Assembly: GCA_045047105.1 (NCBI GenBank)
Contig: JASFYQ010000017.1
Location: 42,318-106,317 of the forward strand
Reading direction: 5' to 3'
Source of the DNA: JADGAU01 sp045047105
GTDB taxonomy: Bacteria > Pseudomonadota > Gammaproteobacteria > GRL18
DNA length: 64,000 nt
Part shown: positions 33,915-43,037 of the stretch, piece by piece
How the letters are laid out: every line of letters begins with the position of its first letter
Numbering within the stretch: the first letter of the stretch is position 1
The notes under the pieces: model-generated
Databases searched by the model: none
The model's input: only the letters and a program-made list of their open reading frames with translations
Told to the model about the DNA's origin: nothing
Translations under genes and position numbers: made by a program

Positions 33915-35141
33915 TTATTTTACTTCTCGTTTAAATTGGTAATTATCAAATAAATATTGATCGGCACATTCTCTTGCCTGCTGATCAACCTGATATACCG
34001 TTTCTATTGAATTTATTTCGACATTAGTTACATTTTCCAGGCAATATTCAACCACTTTAGCAATGTCAAGATAAGGAAGATGTTGTTGTAAAAAGCATTC
34101 AACTGCAACTTCATTTGCAGCATTTAAAATAGTGGATGCACTGCCACCAGACTTTAGTGCATCAAAGGCTAATTTTAAACAGGGAAATTGCTGATAATTA
34201 GCAGGCTGAAATTCCAGCTTAGCTACTTCAAAAAGATCCAGCGGTTTTACTCCTGATGCCATACGTTCAGGCCAGGCTAAAGAGTATGCAATAGGCGTTC
34301 GCATATCCGGGTTGCCCAATTGTGCAATTACCGAACCATCGCTATACGAAACCATAGAATGAATAATGCTTTGCGGATGGATAACAACCTGAATATCATC
34401 GGCAGCAACTGAAAACAACCAACTTGCTTCAATTACTTCTAAGCCCTTATTCATCATAGTTGCAGAGTCAACCGAAATCTTTTTGCCCATTTCCCAATTA
34501 GGGTGAGCACAGGCTTGTCCAGGAGTCACTAAAGCCAGTTCGGTTAAAGATTTATTAAGAAAAGGACCACCAGAAGCGGTTAATAGTATCTTTTTAATAG
34601 CATATTTTTGAATTTTATTTTTCTTAAAATTTGAACTGCAATCGTAGTCATGTGGCAAAGATTGAAATATAGCATTGTGCTCACTATCAACGGGTAAAAT
34701 TATTGCACCGTACTGTTTAACCGTTTGCATAAATAAAGAACCAGACATAACCAAAGATTCTTTATTTGCCAGTAAAATTCGTTTTCCTGCTTTGGCCGCG
34801 GCTAAACTGGATGGTAAACCTGCTGCACCAACAATAGCTGCCATAACATAATCACAACTTGGCATGCTGGCTATCAATTCAAGATTTTTTTTACCACTGA
34901 GTACTTTTATGTCACGGGTATGCTCAAATTGCTGTAATCTATTGAACAATAACTCTGCTGCATCACTATTTACCATGACTGCAATTTCTGGTACAAACTG
35001 CTGGCACTGGGCCAACATTCGCTCAACTTGAGTATTGGCACTTAAAGCCACTACTCGGTATTTATCCAGATGTTGTGCTATCACATCCAGTGTACTTACA
35101 CCAATGGATCCTGTTGAACCTAAAACTGATATTGCAATCAT
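33915..35141 (-). CDS. dxr: 1-deoxy-D-xylulose 5-phosphate reductoisomerase
   Basis: Dxr carries out the committed step of the MEP isoprenoid pathway, making MEP with NADPH. The NADPH site LGSTGSIGVSTLDVI is at the N terminus. LLANKESLVMSG, the metal-binding PVDSEHNAIFQ and the flexible loop HPNWEMGKKISVDSATMMNK are all intact. The length of 408 residues is normal. Its start overlaps the cdsA stop by four bases (35138-35141), and it is followed by rseP three bases later, as in many gammaproteobacteria. Confidence 0.97.
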   Translation of the reverse strand: MIAISVLGSTGSIGVSTLDVIAQHLDKYRVVALSANTQVERMLAQCQQFVPEIAVMVNSDAAELLFNRLQQFEHTRDIKVLSGKKNLELIASMPSCDYVMAAIVGAAGLPSSLAAAKAGKRILLANKESLVMSGSLFMQTVKQYGAIILPVDSEHNAIFQSLPHDYDCSSNFKKNKIQKYAIKKILLTASGGPFLNKSLTELALVTPGQACAHPNWEMGKKISVDSATMMNKGLEVIEASWLFSVAADDIQVVIHPQSIIHSMVSYSDGSVIAQLGNPDMRTPIAYSLAWPERMASGVKPLDLFEVAKLEFQPANYQQFPCLKLAFDALKSGGSASTILNAANEVAVECFLQQHLPYLDIAKVVEYCLENVTNVEINSIETVYQVDQQARECADQYLFDNYQFKREVK

Positions 35142-36004
35142 AAAAATAGCTCTTGAGTATTATCAGCAACAAATAAAATAATTATAATAAAGACTGGGGC
35201 TACAGAAGTAAGACTATCTATTCTATCTAATACCCCACCATGCCCGGGTAAAATCTTACCGCTGTCTTTAATTCCCGAATTTCGTTTATACATACTTTCA
35301 AATAAATCACCAACTATAGAAGTGGCAACTATAAAAACAGTTAACAATACCGTATAAAAAGTCAGCATATAGTCATGACTTAAAATATAACTAAAAATCC
35401 CAGTAAAAGAACAACTGGTTACTACTGCTCCATATGCACCCTGTTTGGTTTTCCCTGGACTTACATTAGGAATTAACTTTGACTTTCCCCATTTTTTTCC
35501 AGAAAAATAAGCCCCTGTATCTGCAAACCAAATAACTATCATCATTAATAATAACAGTTCACTCCCTGTTATTTGAGAATTTAAAATCTGGATAGATGCT
35601 GTATTTTTAAGCAATACCATGGCATACCATGAAGGAATAAGCACTATAAATCCCACTAGAAATTTTATAGCTAATTTTGTTGCCCAGATATTTTTATAGC
35701 GAGGGTATTGGCTAATAAAAAATACACTGATTAACCAGAAAAATACGCTAAAATAAATAATATAAATAAACTGGGCGGATTTAGAAAGACCATATTGCCA
35801 CAGTAACCACATAAAAAAAATGCTACAAACAACAAATAACAAGCCATAAATAGGTTCAATTATTGAAATTTTTGTCCATTCAAAGGCACCAATTAGAAAA
35901 ATAAGCCCTAGCAGAAAAGAAAAATAGTTGCCTGGAAGATATAGTATCCCCATAATTGCCAGAGGGAGTAGGATAAAAGCAGTTAAAACTCGAGATAGTA
36001 ACAA
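35138..36004 (-). CDS. cdsA: CdsA, phosphatidate cytidylyltransferase
   Basis: CdsA makes CDP-diacylglycerol for phospholipid synthesis. This 288-residue polytopic membrane enzyme has seven to eight hydrophobic segments. The signature near the C terminus is VGDLFESMYKRNSGIKDSG followed by LPGHGGVLDRIDSL, and SPGKTKQGAYG precedes it, with the metal-binding Asp residues. It follows uppS with a 66-base gap and overlaps dxr by four bases. Confidence 0.95.
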   Translation of the reverse strand: MLLSRVLTAFILLPLAIMGILYLPGNYFSFLLGLIFLIGAFEWTKISIIEPIYGLLFVVCSIFFMWLLWQYGLSKSAQFIYIIYFSVFFWLISVFFISQYPRYKNIWATKLAIKFLVGFIVLIPSWYAMVLLKNTASIQILNSQITGSELLLLMMIVIWFADTGAYFSGKKWGKSKLIPNVSPGKTKQGAYGAVVTSCSFTGIFSYILSHDYMLTFYTVLLTVFIVATSIVGDLFESMYKRNSGIKDSGKILPGHGGVLDRIDSLTSVAPVFIIIILFVADNTQELFL

Positions 36005-36070
36005 ATTATTTACCTTGTTAGTGCGCTACAAGAACAGTCAGCATATTTGTAACTAGTGGCCTGAAATGAA

Positions 36071-36820
36071 TTATTTTTCAACTTGATCACCCGTTCGTCC
36101 AAAACGACGTTGCCTTGAATTATAAGAGCTAATAGCTTTCGAAAATAACTCATTATCAAAGTCAGGCCATAAGGTTTCGGTAAAAAAGAATTCACTATAG
36201 GCTAAATGCCATAATAAAAAATTACTAATCCGTTGTTCTCCACCGGTACGAATAAATAAATCAGGCTCAGGTAAATTACGTGTAAGTAAACAAGATTCAA
36301 TTAATGCTTCGTCAATCTCATCTATAGTTATCCTTTCAGATTTAACCTGCTCTGCAATATTTTTTACTGCCTGGGTAATATCCCATCGCCCACCATAATT
36401 AGCGGCAATAGTTAACACTAGACCTGTATTTTCAGCAGTTATATCCAACGCTTTTTGGATTTTTGTTTGTAGTTTTGTTGAAAATTGAGATAAATCACCA
36501 ATAATATTGAGTTTAATATTATTTTTATCTAATTTTTTTACTTCAGAATCTAGTGCTGTAGCAAAAAGCTCCATTAATAGACTCACTTCTTTTTCAGGCC
36601 TGCGCCAGTTTTCACTACTAAATGCAAACAAGGTCAAATAATCAAGCTTTGTTTTAACACAATATTTAACAATATTTTTAACCGTAGTTAAACCAGCTTT
36701 GTGGCCTGCAAAACGAGGGAAAAAACGTTTTTTTGCCCAACGCCCATTGCCATCCATAATTATAGCAATATGCTGTAATGTATTTTTACCCGCAATAGTC
36801 GGATTATCGACAGGACTCAT
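36071..36820 (-). CDS. uppS: UppS, undecaprenyl diphosphate synthase
   Basis: UppS makes the C55 lipid carrier precursor from FPP and eight IPP units in cis configuration. The 249-residue sequence has the catalytic Asp23 in IIMDGNGRWAKKR, RFAGHKAG, FSSENWRRP and the RTGGEQRISNFLLW motif. It is the first gene of the envelope operon here. frr and pyrH, common upstream neighbours, are not present. A 120-base intergenic region with the ompA terminator precedes it. Confidence 0.96.
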   Translation of the reverse strand: MSPVDNPTIAGKNTLQHIAIIMDGNGRWAKKRFFPRFAGHKAGLTTVKNIVKYCVKTKLDYLTLFAFSSENWRRPEKEVSLLMELFATALDSEVKKLDKNNIKLNIIGDLSQFSTKLQTKIQKALDITAENTGLVLTIAANYGGRWDITQAVKNIAEQVKSERITIDEIDEALIESCLLTRNLPEPDLFIRTGGEQRISNFLLWHLAYSEFFFTETLWPDFDNELFSKAISSYNSRQRRFGRTGDQVEK

Positions 36821-36889
36821 TAAATTCTCTTATATAACAAAAAATTAAACATTAGAATATTTTAACACAAAATCTTCTCAGACAATAAA

Positions 36890-36919
36890 AAAGGCCACAT
36901 TAATGTTAATGTGGCCTTT
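36890..36919 (-). terminator. Intrinsic terminator after the OmpA-like gene
   Basis: AAAGGCCACATT (36890-36901) is exactly complementary to AATGTGGCCTTT (36908-36919) around six bases that can pair further. On the minus strand the stem runs into TTTTTT and then ATTG, a classic Rho-independent signal, 26 bases after the stop of the OmpA-like gene. It also isolates uppS from that gene. Confidence 0.85.
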
Positions 36920-36944
36920 CAGCGTAGTTAAAATAATCTTGGGA

Positions 36945-37589
36945 TTATTTTTGAATCTTACCTTCAACATGAATAACTACACGACGGTTTGCAGCACGAC
37001 CATCACGAGTTGCATTTGATGCAGCTGGATCTGACTCACCCATTCCAGTAACGTCAATTTTATCATCGCTAATATTAGTGTGTTGCTCTAAATAAGAAGC
37101 AACTGATTGGGCTCTTCTTTCTGAAAGTTTTTGGTTATATGCTTCAGGACCAGTACTGTCAGTGTGGCCAATTACAGATACATCTTTAGTTAATTCAGCT
37201 TTACCTTTAAATTTTTCAATTCTTTCGTCAAGAACAGCCTTAGCATCATCACTTAATGCATCGCTATCAAAACCAAATAAAAGTGCAGCGCTAATAGCTA
37301 TATCTTCATACACAATAGTAGTTACCGTTGCAGCAGTTGCTTCTGGAGCAATAACAATTTCTTTTTCCATTACTACTACTGGAGCTGGTGGCTCGTATCC
37401 ACATTCTTCAAGCCTATCTGATGAATCATCAAAACGTGAACGCCAACATTCACCATAGCTATTTTTTACAACTTGACCCGATGCATTTTTCACATAATCT
37501 TGTACCATATCTTCTGCATTAACTGAAACTGATAATGCAGCAGCAAGACCCAGTGTAGTTGCTAAGACAAGGCTTTTTAGTTTATTCAT
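36945..37589 (-). CDS. OmpA-family outer-membrane/peptidoglycan protein
   Basis: The 214-residue protein has a Sec signal peptide (cleaved after about residue 25). A short N-terminal region (about 26-105) contains two Cys in GECWRSRF and LEECGYEPP. A C-terminal OmpA domain (about 105-210) carries LLFGFDSDALSDDAKAVLD, SVIGHTDSTGPEAYN, LSERRAQSVASYL and RAANRRVVIHV. It binds peptidoglycan. There is no full eight-strand barrel, so it is a short OmpA-like lipoprotein-type or OprF-C-like protein without lipobox. It has its own promoter and terminator, consistent with an abundant envelope protein. Confidence 0.88.
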   Translation of the reverse strand: MNKLKSLVLATTLGLAAALSVSVNAEDMVQDYVKNASGQVVKNSYGECWRSRFDDSSDRLEECGYEPPAPVVVMEKEIVIAPEATAATVTTIVYEDIAISAALLFGFDSDALSDDAKAVLDERIEKFKGKAELTKDVSVIGHTDSTGPEAYNQKLSERRAQSVASYLEQHTNISDDKIDVTGMGESDPAASNATRDGRAANRRVVIHVEGKIQK

Positions 37590-37623
37590 ATCACTTAGTT
37601 CTCCATAAATTTATTATATTTTT

Positions 37624-37652
37624 ATAATGTATAATCAAAGGTCTATTGCCAA
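37624..37652 (-). promoter_or_regulatory. Candidate sigma-70 promoter of the OmpA-like gene
   Basis: On the minus strand TTGGCA (37647-37652) and CATTAT (37624-37629) are separated by 17 bases, a -35 with five of six matches and a -10 with four of six. The predicted start lies about 30 bases upstream of the ATG. GGAG stands 11 bases before it. Confidence 0.45.
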
Positions 37653-37831
37653 ATCAATCGTTGAACTATTGACCCATTTATATCTAATCATTCCTATTCA
37701 AAAAAACAGAAAAACCAGGTCAAAAACAACAGCACCATCGGTATCTAACAATTATTGAAATACTAGCATGTAAAATAAACAAATACCAGAGAAAAGCAGA
37801 TAAAAAAACTAATGTTGTTTATTTTAAAATT

Positions 37832-38581
37832 TTACTTTTTATTTTCATCCAGTAATGCTTTCAAGCGTGCTGACTGTACATATCCTGGCAACATGGTCCC
37901 ATCACTTAAAAATAATGCTGGAGTGCCTCTTACACCAATCTCTTGTCCCAATGCAAATTGACTAGCCACTGGATTAGTACAGGTTTTTGCCGCAATCCCA
38001 TTACCATATTTCGCATCAGACATAGCTTGCTTTTTATCTTTACTACACCATACCGAAACAATTTTATCATATGACGGAGAACCAATTCCGGCTCTTGGAT
38101 AAGCCATATATCTTACGGTAATACCCCTTTTATTATACTCAGGCATTTCACGGTGTAATTTAACACAGTAAGGACAGTCAATATCAGTAAAAACAGTCAC
38201 TTTATATTTTTCATCTTTAGCTGGGTAAATAATCATGTTTTCTTCACCCTGTGCCTCGATTAAAGTAACTCTTGCCCCAGTACGCTTTTCTTCTGTTATA
38301 TTAACCTTATTTTTCATATCAATAAGATCACCCTTTAACATCATACTGGCATCTTTATTAAAATAAAAAATAGCCGTTCCATAACTGACTTCATAAATAC
38401 CAGGTAAAGCAGTTTCAGTAATACTATCAGGCATGCTGCCAGGCATTAAATTATCTAATGCAATACGCAAAGCCATAGTATCTATGTTTTCACCCTTAGC
38501 ATATAAATTAGTGGAGCTTAAAACTAAACCAGCAAGTATTAACCATAATGAGTTTTTAAGCAGTTTTTGTATTGTTTTCAT
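37832..38581 (-). CDS. dsbC: DsbC-type periplasmic disulfide isomerase
   Basis: DsbC reshuffles wrong disulfides in periplasmic proteins, kept reduced by DsbD. The 249-residue sequence has a signal peptide (to about residue 28), an N-terminal dimerisation domain, and a thioredoxin domain. Its redox motif is CPYC near residue 134 in FTDIDCPYCVKLHREM, and the cis-Pro segment is GVRGTPALFLSDG. A second Cys pair (VWCSKDK and KTCTNPV) matches the structural disulfide of DsbC. Its gene lies ten bases after yajQ in the same direction. Confidence 0.92.
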   Translation of the reverse strand: MKTIQKLLKNSLWLILAGLVLSSTNLYAKGENIDTMALRIALDNLMPGSMPDSITETALPGIYEVSYGTAIFYFNKDASMMLKGDLIDMKNKVNITEEKRTGARVTLIEAQGEENMIIYPAKDEKYKVTVFTDIDCPYCVKLHREMPEYNKRGITVRYMAYPRAGIGSPSYDKIVSVWCSKDKKQAMSDAKYGNGIAAKTCTNPVASQFALGQEIGVRGTPALFLSDGTMLPGYVQSARLKALLDENKK

Positions 38582-38590
38582 AAATATTCC

Positions 38591-39073
38591 TTAATCTCTA
38601 AAGTTAGTGTATTGAAGAGGCAAACTTAAATCAGCCTGTTTTAGGTTTGACATCACACTTTGCAAGTCATCTCTTTTTTTGCCTGTCACACGAACCTGCT
38701 CACCTTGAATAGAAGCCTGTACTTTTATTTTACTGTCTTTAATTAATTTCACAATTTTTTTAGCAGTCTCTTTATCTATGCCCTGGCGCAATACCAACCT
38801 TTTTTCAACCTGGCGACCATTAGCCTTAACTGAGCTCTCTTCAAAACTATTAATATCAATACCTCTACGTACCATTTCAGTATGAACAATTGATAATACC
38901 TGATCAACCTGAAAATCACTTTCACTGTAGATAACAACCTCCTCTTTCTGCTTTTTAACGTCGGTAGTGGTTCCTTTTAAATCAAACCGTTGCGATATTG
39001 CTCTATTGGCATTATCCACTGCATTACTTAATTCATGTTCATCAACTTCTGAAATAATATCAAATGATGGCAT
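38591..39073 (-). CDS. yajQ: YajQ family nucleotide-binding protein
   Basis: This 160-residue protein starts MPSFDIISEVDEHELSNAVD, contains QRFDLKGT, and ends in SLPLQYTNFRD, all family hallmarks. YajQ proteins have two ferredoxin-like halves. Members in Xanthomonas and Pseudomonas bind c-di-GMP and affect transcription, and others bind nucleotides or RNA. Given several c-di-GMP enzymes in this window, a c-di-GMP effector role is possible here but only inferred. It precedes dsbC on the same strand. Confidence 0.94.
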   Translation of the reverse strand: MPSFDIISEVDEHELSNAVDNANRAISQRFDLKGTTTDVKKQKEEVVIYSESDFQVDQVLSIVHTEMVRRGIDINSFEESSVKANGRQVEKRLVLRQGIDKETAKKIVKLIKDSKIKVQASIQGEQVRVTGKKRDDLQSVMSNLKQADLSLPLQYTNFRD

Positions 39074-39158
39074 AGTATTCCCAACCTGTTTCCAATAAAT
39101 ATTTAAATAAGTTGCATATCTTACAACATTTAATTATTTCATGTAAAATTAAATAAAT

Positions 39159-40469
39159 TTAACCTTTCTCTAACTGCTGACTAATTAGCCAATATTGTTT
39201 ACTTGAATAATACAGGTTATACGCCAACCAGCTGAAATTTAAAAACATCATAACTGCTGCTAAAAGAGATAATACAAATACGCTATTAAAGACAATAGAT
39301 AAGCTCATTAATAATAATGTTAAGATATGTAAATAAAGTTGAACTTGCTGATTTTTTACACTAATCAAACTTTGCATATTGGGTAACAAGCCCATTTTTG
39401 TGGGCTTTAACATTATTTTACGTTGCAGATGCATATAGATAATAAAAGGCACAATTTTTTGCATCATGCCAATAATACAACTGATTGCAAAACCAAAAAT
39501 AAACAGCAGGCCCAAGAGCAATTCAAGTTCAATCACATAATATTGATTAATTAAAGCATTAGACCAATATAGAGCAACAACTAGAATGAGTATAGTTAAA
39601 GCCAGCCTCCAAAAATTGATAGTTATATCTTTCACTTTTCGCTTACGTTTATTAATCATAAATAAACTGTAAAAAGCATAAACTAAAATACCAAAACTAA
39701 GACTAAAATCTGCAATTTTTATAAGTTGATCACTACTATCAGTTAATACTAATAGCGTTAAACTCATCAAACATAACATTATAAAAACGGATAATATTTT
39801 TAAATATAATGCAGGAAAAGCAGGAGCAACATGAAACATTGGAATCACTTGTGAACTAACTGCTAGAATTAATAAGATAGTCCAGCCCACCAGCCCCCAC
39901 ATCAGGTGTAAGTCTGTATATTCTCTATAAGCAATACCTAAACCATTAAAGGAGTATCCCATAGTCATAAATAACCCGAGTACAAGAGTAATTAATAAGG
40001 AGACATCTACTAACCTTAAAACAAAAACAGCTTCTTTTTTACTTTTAAGAGTAATTAATAAATAACTTAAAGAGCCAATAAAAACCACTAAAACCACCGC
40101 TAAAAAAAATAAGGCAAATTGAAAAAAAACTACTTTTTGAGTTAAAAACCCAGCGGTTAAAAATAAACTACCAAAAATTAATGAAAAATAAATAGAAGAG
40201 GTTATATGTTTAGATGCAGGAATAGCATAACCTGTAATTACAGGAATAAACTGAAACATTGCCCCAGTCATACTCATCAACATAAAACCCAGGGTAAGCA
40301 AGTGTGTTATAGCTAGTGTTTCTCCCGACCAGCGACTGCTATGTATTAGTTGCGCATCAAATAGAAATAATAGCGATGCCAAAATACCAAAAAAAGGAGC
40401 AGTTAAAAAAAACCGCAACGGAATAAATAACGGGGGCATGCTTTCAAAAGAAAGCCCAGACATACGCAT
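39159..40469 (-). CDS. Polytopic membrane protein of a nitric-oxide/oxygen-stress operon
   Basis: The 436-residue protein has about twelve predicted membrane helices and several His residues inside them (ITHLLTLGFMLMS near 57, TDLHLMWGLVGW near 185, PMFHVAPAF near 210). These hint at haem or metal binding, as in NnrS or oxidase-subunit-I-like proteins. It lacks the well-known NnrS N-terminal pattern, so I do not name it NnrS. It lies 88 bases after the DUF2249 gene, and both probably belong to the hemerythrin transcript driven by an FNR-type box. A role in response to nitric oxide is inferred from the company it keeps. Confidence 0.6.
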   Translation of the reverse strand: MRMSGLSFESMPPLFIPLRFFLTAPFFGILASLLFLFDAQLIHSSRWSGETLAITHLLTLGFMLMSMTGAMFQFIPVITGYAIPASKHITSSIYFSLIFGSLFLTAGFLTQKVVFFQFALFFLAVVLVVFIGSLSYLLITLKSKKEAVFVLRLVDVSLLITLVLGLFMTMGYSFNGLGIAYREYTDLHLMWGLVGWTILLILAVSSQVIPMFHVAPAFPALYLKILSVFIMLCLMSLTLLVLTDSSDQLIKIADFSLSFGILVYAFYSLFMINKRKRKVKDITINFWRLALTILILVVALYWSNALINQYYVIELELLLGLLFIFGFAISCIIGMMQKIVPFIIYMHLQRKIMLKPTKMGLLPNMQSLISVKNQQVQLYLHILTLLLMSLSIVFNSVFVLSLLAAVMMFLNFSWLAYNLYYSSKQYWLISQQLEKG

Positions 40470-40557
40470 GGTAATTTTATTCGCTCCTTAATTTTGCTTC
40501 TTAAGCTTGAATCTTAACAAAGGATGCTTAAACGATAAGAGCTTAAGCAATGGGCTT

Positions 40558-40827
40558 TTAAACAAGTTGATGACAATGTTTTGCCGTTTCTATATCGGCT
40601 GCAAGCCAAATTAGAATGGTATATTTTGTATGCAAAGATGTGGGTTCAAATACGCAATAATCAAGATTATTTTCTCGTAATACATCGTATAAAGGAAAAG
40701 GTTGTTGGCGATGAAGCATTCTAATATAAGCTTTTTTTTGTAATTTTGTTAATACGCTAAGTACCTCGGTAAAGGGTTCAGGTGCTTCTAAATCACTGAC
40801 ATCAACTAGTATTTCAGTAAACATCAA
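40558..40827 (-). CDS. DUF2249-like small protein
   Basis: The 89-residue protein resembles the DUF2249/TusA-fold group: ILVDVSDLEAPEPFTEVLSVL, then RMLHRQQPFPLYDVLREN. DUF2249 proteins commonly accompany hemerythrins and nitric-oxide-linked genes. No catalytic function is known, and the TusA-type Cys is not present. Its start overlaps the hemerythrin stop by four bases, so the two are translationally coupled. Confidence 0.72.
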   Translation of the reverse strand: MMFTEILVDVSDLEAPEPFTEVLSVLTKLQKKAYIRMLHRQQPFPLYDVLRENNLDYCVFEPTSLHTKYTILIWLAADIETAKHCHQLV

Positions 40828-41261
40828 CCATCCTGATCTATCATATTATTAATAGTATCGTCTTTACTTGTGATAGCACCATCAATCATAGGATAAAGGA
40901 TCTGCTCTTCTTTCATATTGTGTTGCTGCATGGTCACCATTAATGTCTCTGATAAACCTAAAAAACTATTTTTATTCTGGTTTTTGCAGGCTTTTGAAAT
41001 TTCGGCCATCAGATCTCTAATTTGCTGGTGTTCTATACGCATCATTTGAGTTGGCCCCTGTGTCATACCCGTGATTGCCTCAAACTCAGGAAAAAGTATG
41101 TCTTCTTCCCTATGGAAATGTTTTTCAATTTCAGCTACACATAAAAGCCAGGTACTGGATGCTTCATCCCATTGTTCTTTTTCCACAGATGATTCTGCTT
41201 GGATAAATAAATCATCACAGGCTTTGTGATGATCAGTCATAAATTCACTTATTGTCGGCAT
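40824..41261 (-). CDS. Hemerythrin-like HHE domain protein
   Basis: This is a 145-residue four-helix protein with di-iron ligands in order: HHKACDDLF (His11/12), HFHREEDILFPEFE, EHQQIRDLM and QHNMKEEQILYPM. This is the hemerythrin HHE pattern, which binds O2 or NO at a di-iron site. Cytoplasmic single-domain members often serve in NO or oxygen sensing and iron-centre repair. A perfect FNR-type box with class II promoter spacing lies upstream (41290-41331), indicating induction when oxygen is low or NO is present. It heads a three-gene operon with DUF2249 and a polytopic membrane protein. Confidence 0.9.
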   Translation of the reverse strand: MPTISEFMTDHHKACDDLFIQAESSVEKEQWDEASSTWLLCVAEIEKHFHREEDILFPEFEAITGMTQGPTQMMRIEHQQIRDLMAEISKACKNQNKNSFLGLSETLMVTMQQHNMKEEQILYPMIDGAITSKDDTINNMIDQDG

Positions 41262-41289
41262 ATTTTCTTCCTATATTTAATAGGCAGAT

Positions 41290-41331
41290 ATCATCACAGT
41301 ATTTGTATAAAAAAACATTGATCTCGATCAA
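41290..41331 (-). promoter_or_regulatory. FNR/DNR-type promoter of the hemerythrin operon
   Basis: TTGATCTCGATCAA (41318-41331) is a ten-of-ten FNR match. On the minus strand GATGAT (41290-41295), preceded by TG-T (an extended -10), is centred 32 bases downstream, putting the box at about -41.5. The start would be near 41283, about 22 bases before the hemerythrin ATG. Confidence 0.7.
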
Positions 41332-41378
41332 TCATTAATTATTTGGTGGAACAATAATTAAATGAAAATTGATAAAAA

Positions 41379-43037
41379 CTAAACAAGCCACGTCTGTAAA
41401 ATATTTTTTAGTTCTTTTTTTGAGAAGGGTTTGGCAACAAAATCATCCATACCTACCTGTTTGCATTTAAGTCTCTCTGTTTCCAGAACATTAGTAGATA
41501 AAGCAATGATGGGAGTTTTTTTAATATTTTGAACCATTTCCTGAGCCCGGATTAAGCTGGTCACTTCAAAACCATTTAACTCAGGAATTGATAATTCCAG
41601 CAATATTAAACTATACGAATATTCACAAAACTTTCTTAATGCCTCAGAACCAGATGAGGCAATATCAACCGTTAGCCCCATCTTAGTCAACATAACACTG
41701 GCTGCTTTTTTTGCATCTTCCCTATTTTCTACTAATAAAACATGCCCAGAGAATTTTGTATTTTCAGAGTCACTTGCCATGTTATTGTCTAACTTCTCTT
41801 GCTGTATATCTAGTGTTAAGACAAAACTAAAGCGGGAGTATTTTCCCAGAGAACTAGTAACAATCAGATCACCACCCAACAGAGTTACCAGTTGTTTGCT
41901 GATAGCCAGGCCAAGACCAGAACCTCCATGCTGACGAGTAGATGAGCCATCTGCCTGCAAAAAAGAATCAAAAATCTTAGCACAATTTTCCTTTGAAATA
42001 CCAATGCCTGTATCTTCAACAATAAAGTTAATCTCTATTTTTGAAATACTTTGGCTAAGTACATTGATCGTTAAAAGAACTCCACCTTCTTGGGTAAATT
42101 TAATTGCATTATCTAATAAATTAATTAATACCTGCCTTAATCTTCCTTTATCACCTAGCACAAATTCAGGCAAATCTTCTGCTATACTAATTTTAAAATC
42201 AATATTTTTCTGGCTGGCTTTAATACGCATAAGCCGATCAATATAATCAACCAATTTATATAAGCTAAATAACTGCGTACTTAGAGTAAAACGACCTGCC
42301 TCAATTTTACTAAAATCAAGTACATCATTAATAACTCTTAATAAAGATTGCCCTGAATCGTCTAAAGTATCTAAGTAATCACCCGCTTCTTCATCTAGCT
42401 CACAGTCTTTGAGCAGTTCAATCATACCAATAATGCCATTCAGTGGGGTTCGAATTTCATGGCTCATATTGGACATAAATTGCGACTTAGCATGATTGGC
42501 CAGCTCCGCAAGATGCCTGGCCTCTCTTAATGCTTCTGCTGCATGTTTACGCTCATTAATATAATCCGCTAAGACAGACTCCCTCTTAACACTGGCACTG
42601 ATATCAGTAATATGCAATAAACAATAAGGTTTTTCCTTTCCCTCACCCGAGCTCTTATCAAAAAAGGTTCCCATTACTCGAGTTACTTGAATATGTTGAT
42701 GGATTGGTTTTAAATTTACTGAATTTTTAGCGCTATATGAATACAAAGCCAGAGGTGAACGATTTAATACATTTGAAATAACTGCTGGCATTCCCTGTTC
42801 CAGATTAGAAAGAATGGCATAATATAGACGAGTATTTTCAAGTTTTGGAAAAACATCCAGAAGTGTTTTATTACAGGCCATTTCTGCTTTGATACTACTG
42901 TATTTCTCCATCCACCTATTCCAACAGGTAATATTTAATTGTTCATCTAAAACAAAAAAACCTGCATTTATAGCACCAAGTAAAGTTTCTTTATTAAACT
43001 GTACTTGCTGCTTAATTTCAGACTCCAGATTGGACAT
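41379..43037 (-). CDS. PAS-containing hybrid histidine kinase with Glu-substituted receiver
   Basis: The 552-residue soluble protein contains a PAS domain (about 12-140), a coiled linker (about 145-185), and a HisKA dimerisation domain. Its H-box is MSNMSHEIRTPLNG, with the His near residue 191. The ATPase domain has LLDNAIKFT, VEDTGIGI and GGSGLGLAI. A C-terminal receiver (about 435-552) completes it. The receiver is odd: the phospho-accepting Asp is a Glu in LILLELSIPELNG, and the acidic pair reads VEN instead of an Asp-containing pair, while the Lys in VAKPF is kept. It probably cannot be phosphorylated normally and may mimic the active state. It immediately follows a broken CheC-like gene. 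Confidence 0.88.
   Translation of the reverse strand: MSNLESEIKQQVQFNKETLLGAINAGFFVLDEQLNITCWNRWMEKYSSIKAEMACNKTLLDVFPKLENTRLYYAILSNLEQGMPAVISNVLNRSPLALYSYSAKNSVNLKPIHQHIQVTRVMGTFFDKSSGEGKEKPYCLLHITDISASVKRESVLADYINERKHAAEALREARHLAELANHAKSQFMSNMSHEIRTPLNGIIGMIELLKDCELDEEAGDYLDTLDDSGQSLLRVINDVLDFSKIEAGRFTLSTQLFSLYKLVDYIDRLMRIKASQKNIDFKISIAEDLPEFVLGDKGRLRQVLINLLDNAIKFTQEGGVLLTINVLSQSISKIEINFIVEDTGIGISKENCAKIFDSFLQADGSSTRQHGGSGLGLAISKQLVTLLGGDLIVTSSLGKYSRFSFVLTLDIQQEKLDNNMASDSENTKFSGHVLLVENREDAKKAASVMLTKMGLTVDIASSGSEALRKFCEYSYSLILLELSIPELNGFEVTSLIRAQEMVQNIKKTPIIALSTNVLETERLKCKQVGMDDFVAKPFSKKELKNILQTWLV

Noticed and set aside
39159..40469. NnrS identity for the twelve-span protein
   Set aside because: Topology and context fit, but the characteristic NnrS N-terminal sequence pattern is not visible, so only a general call is made.
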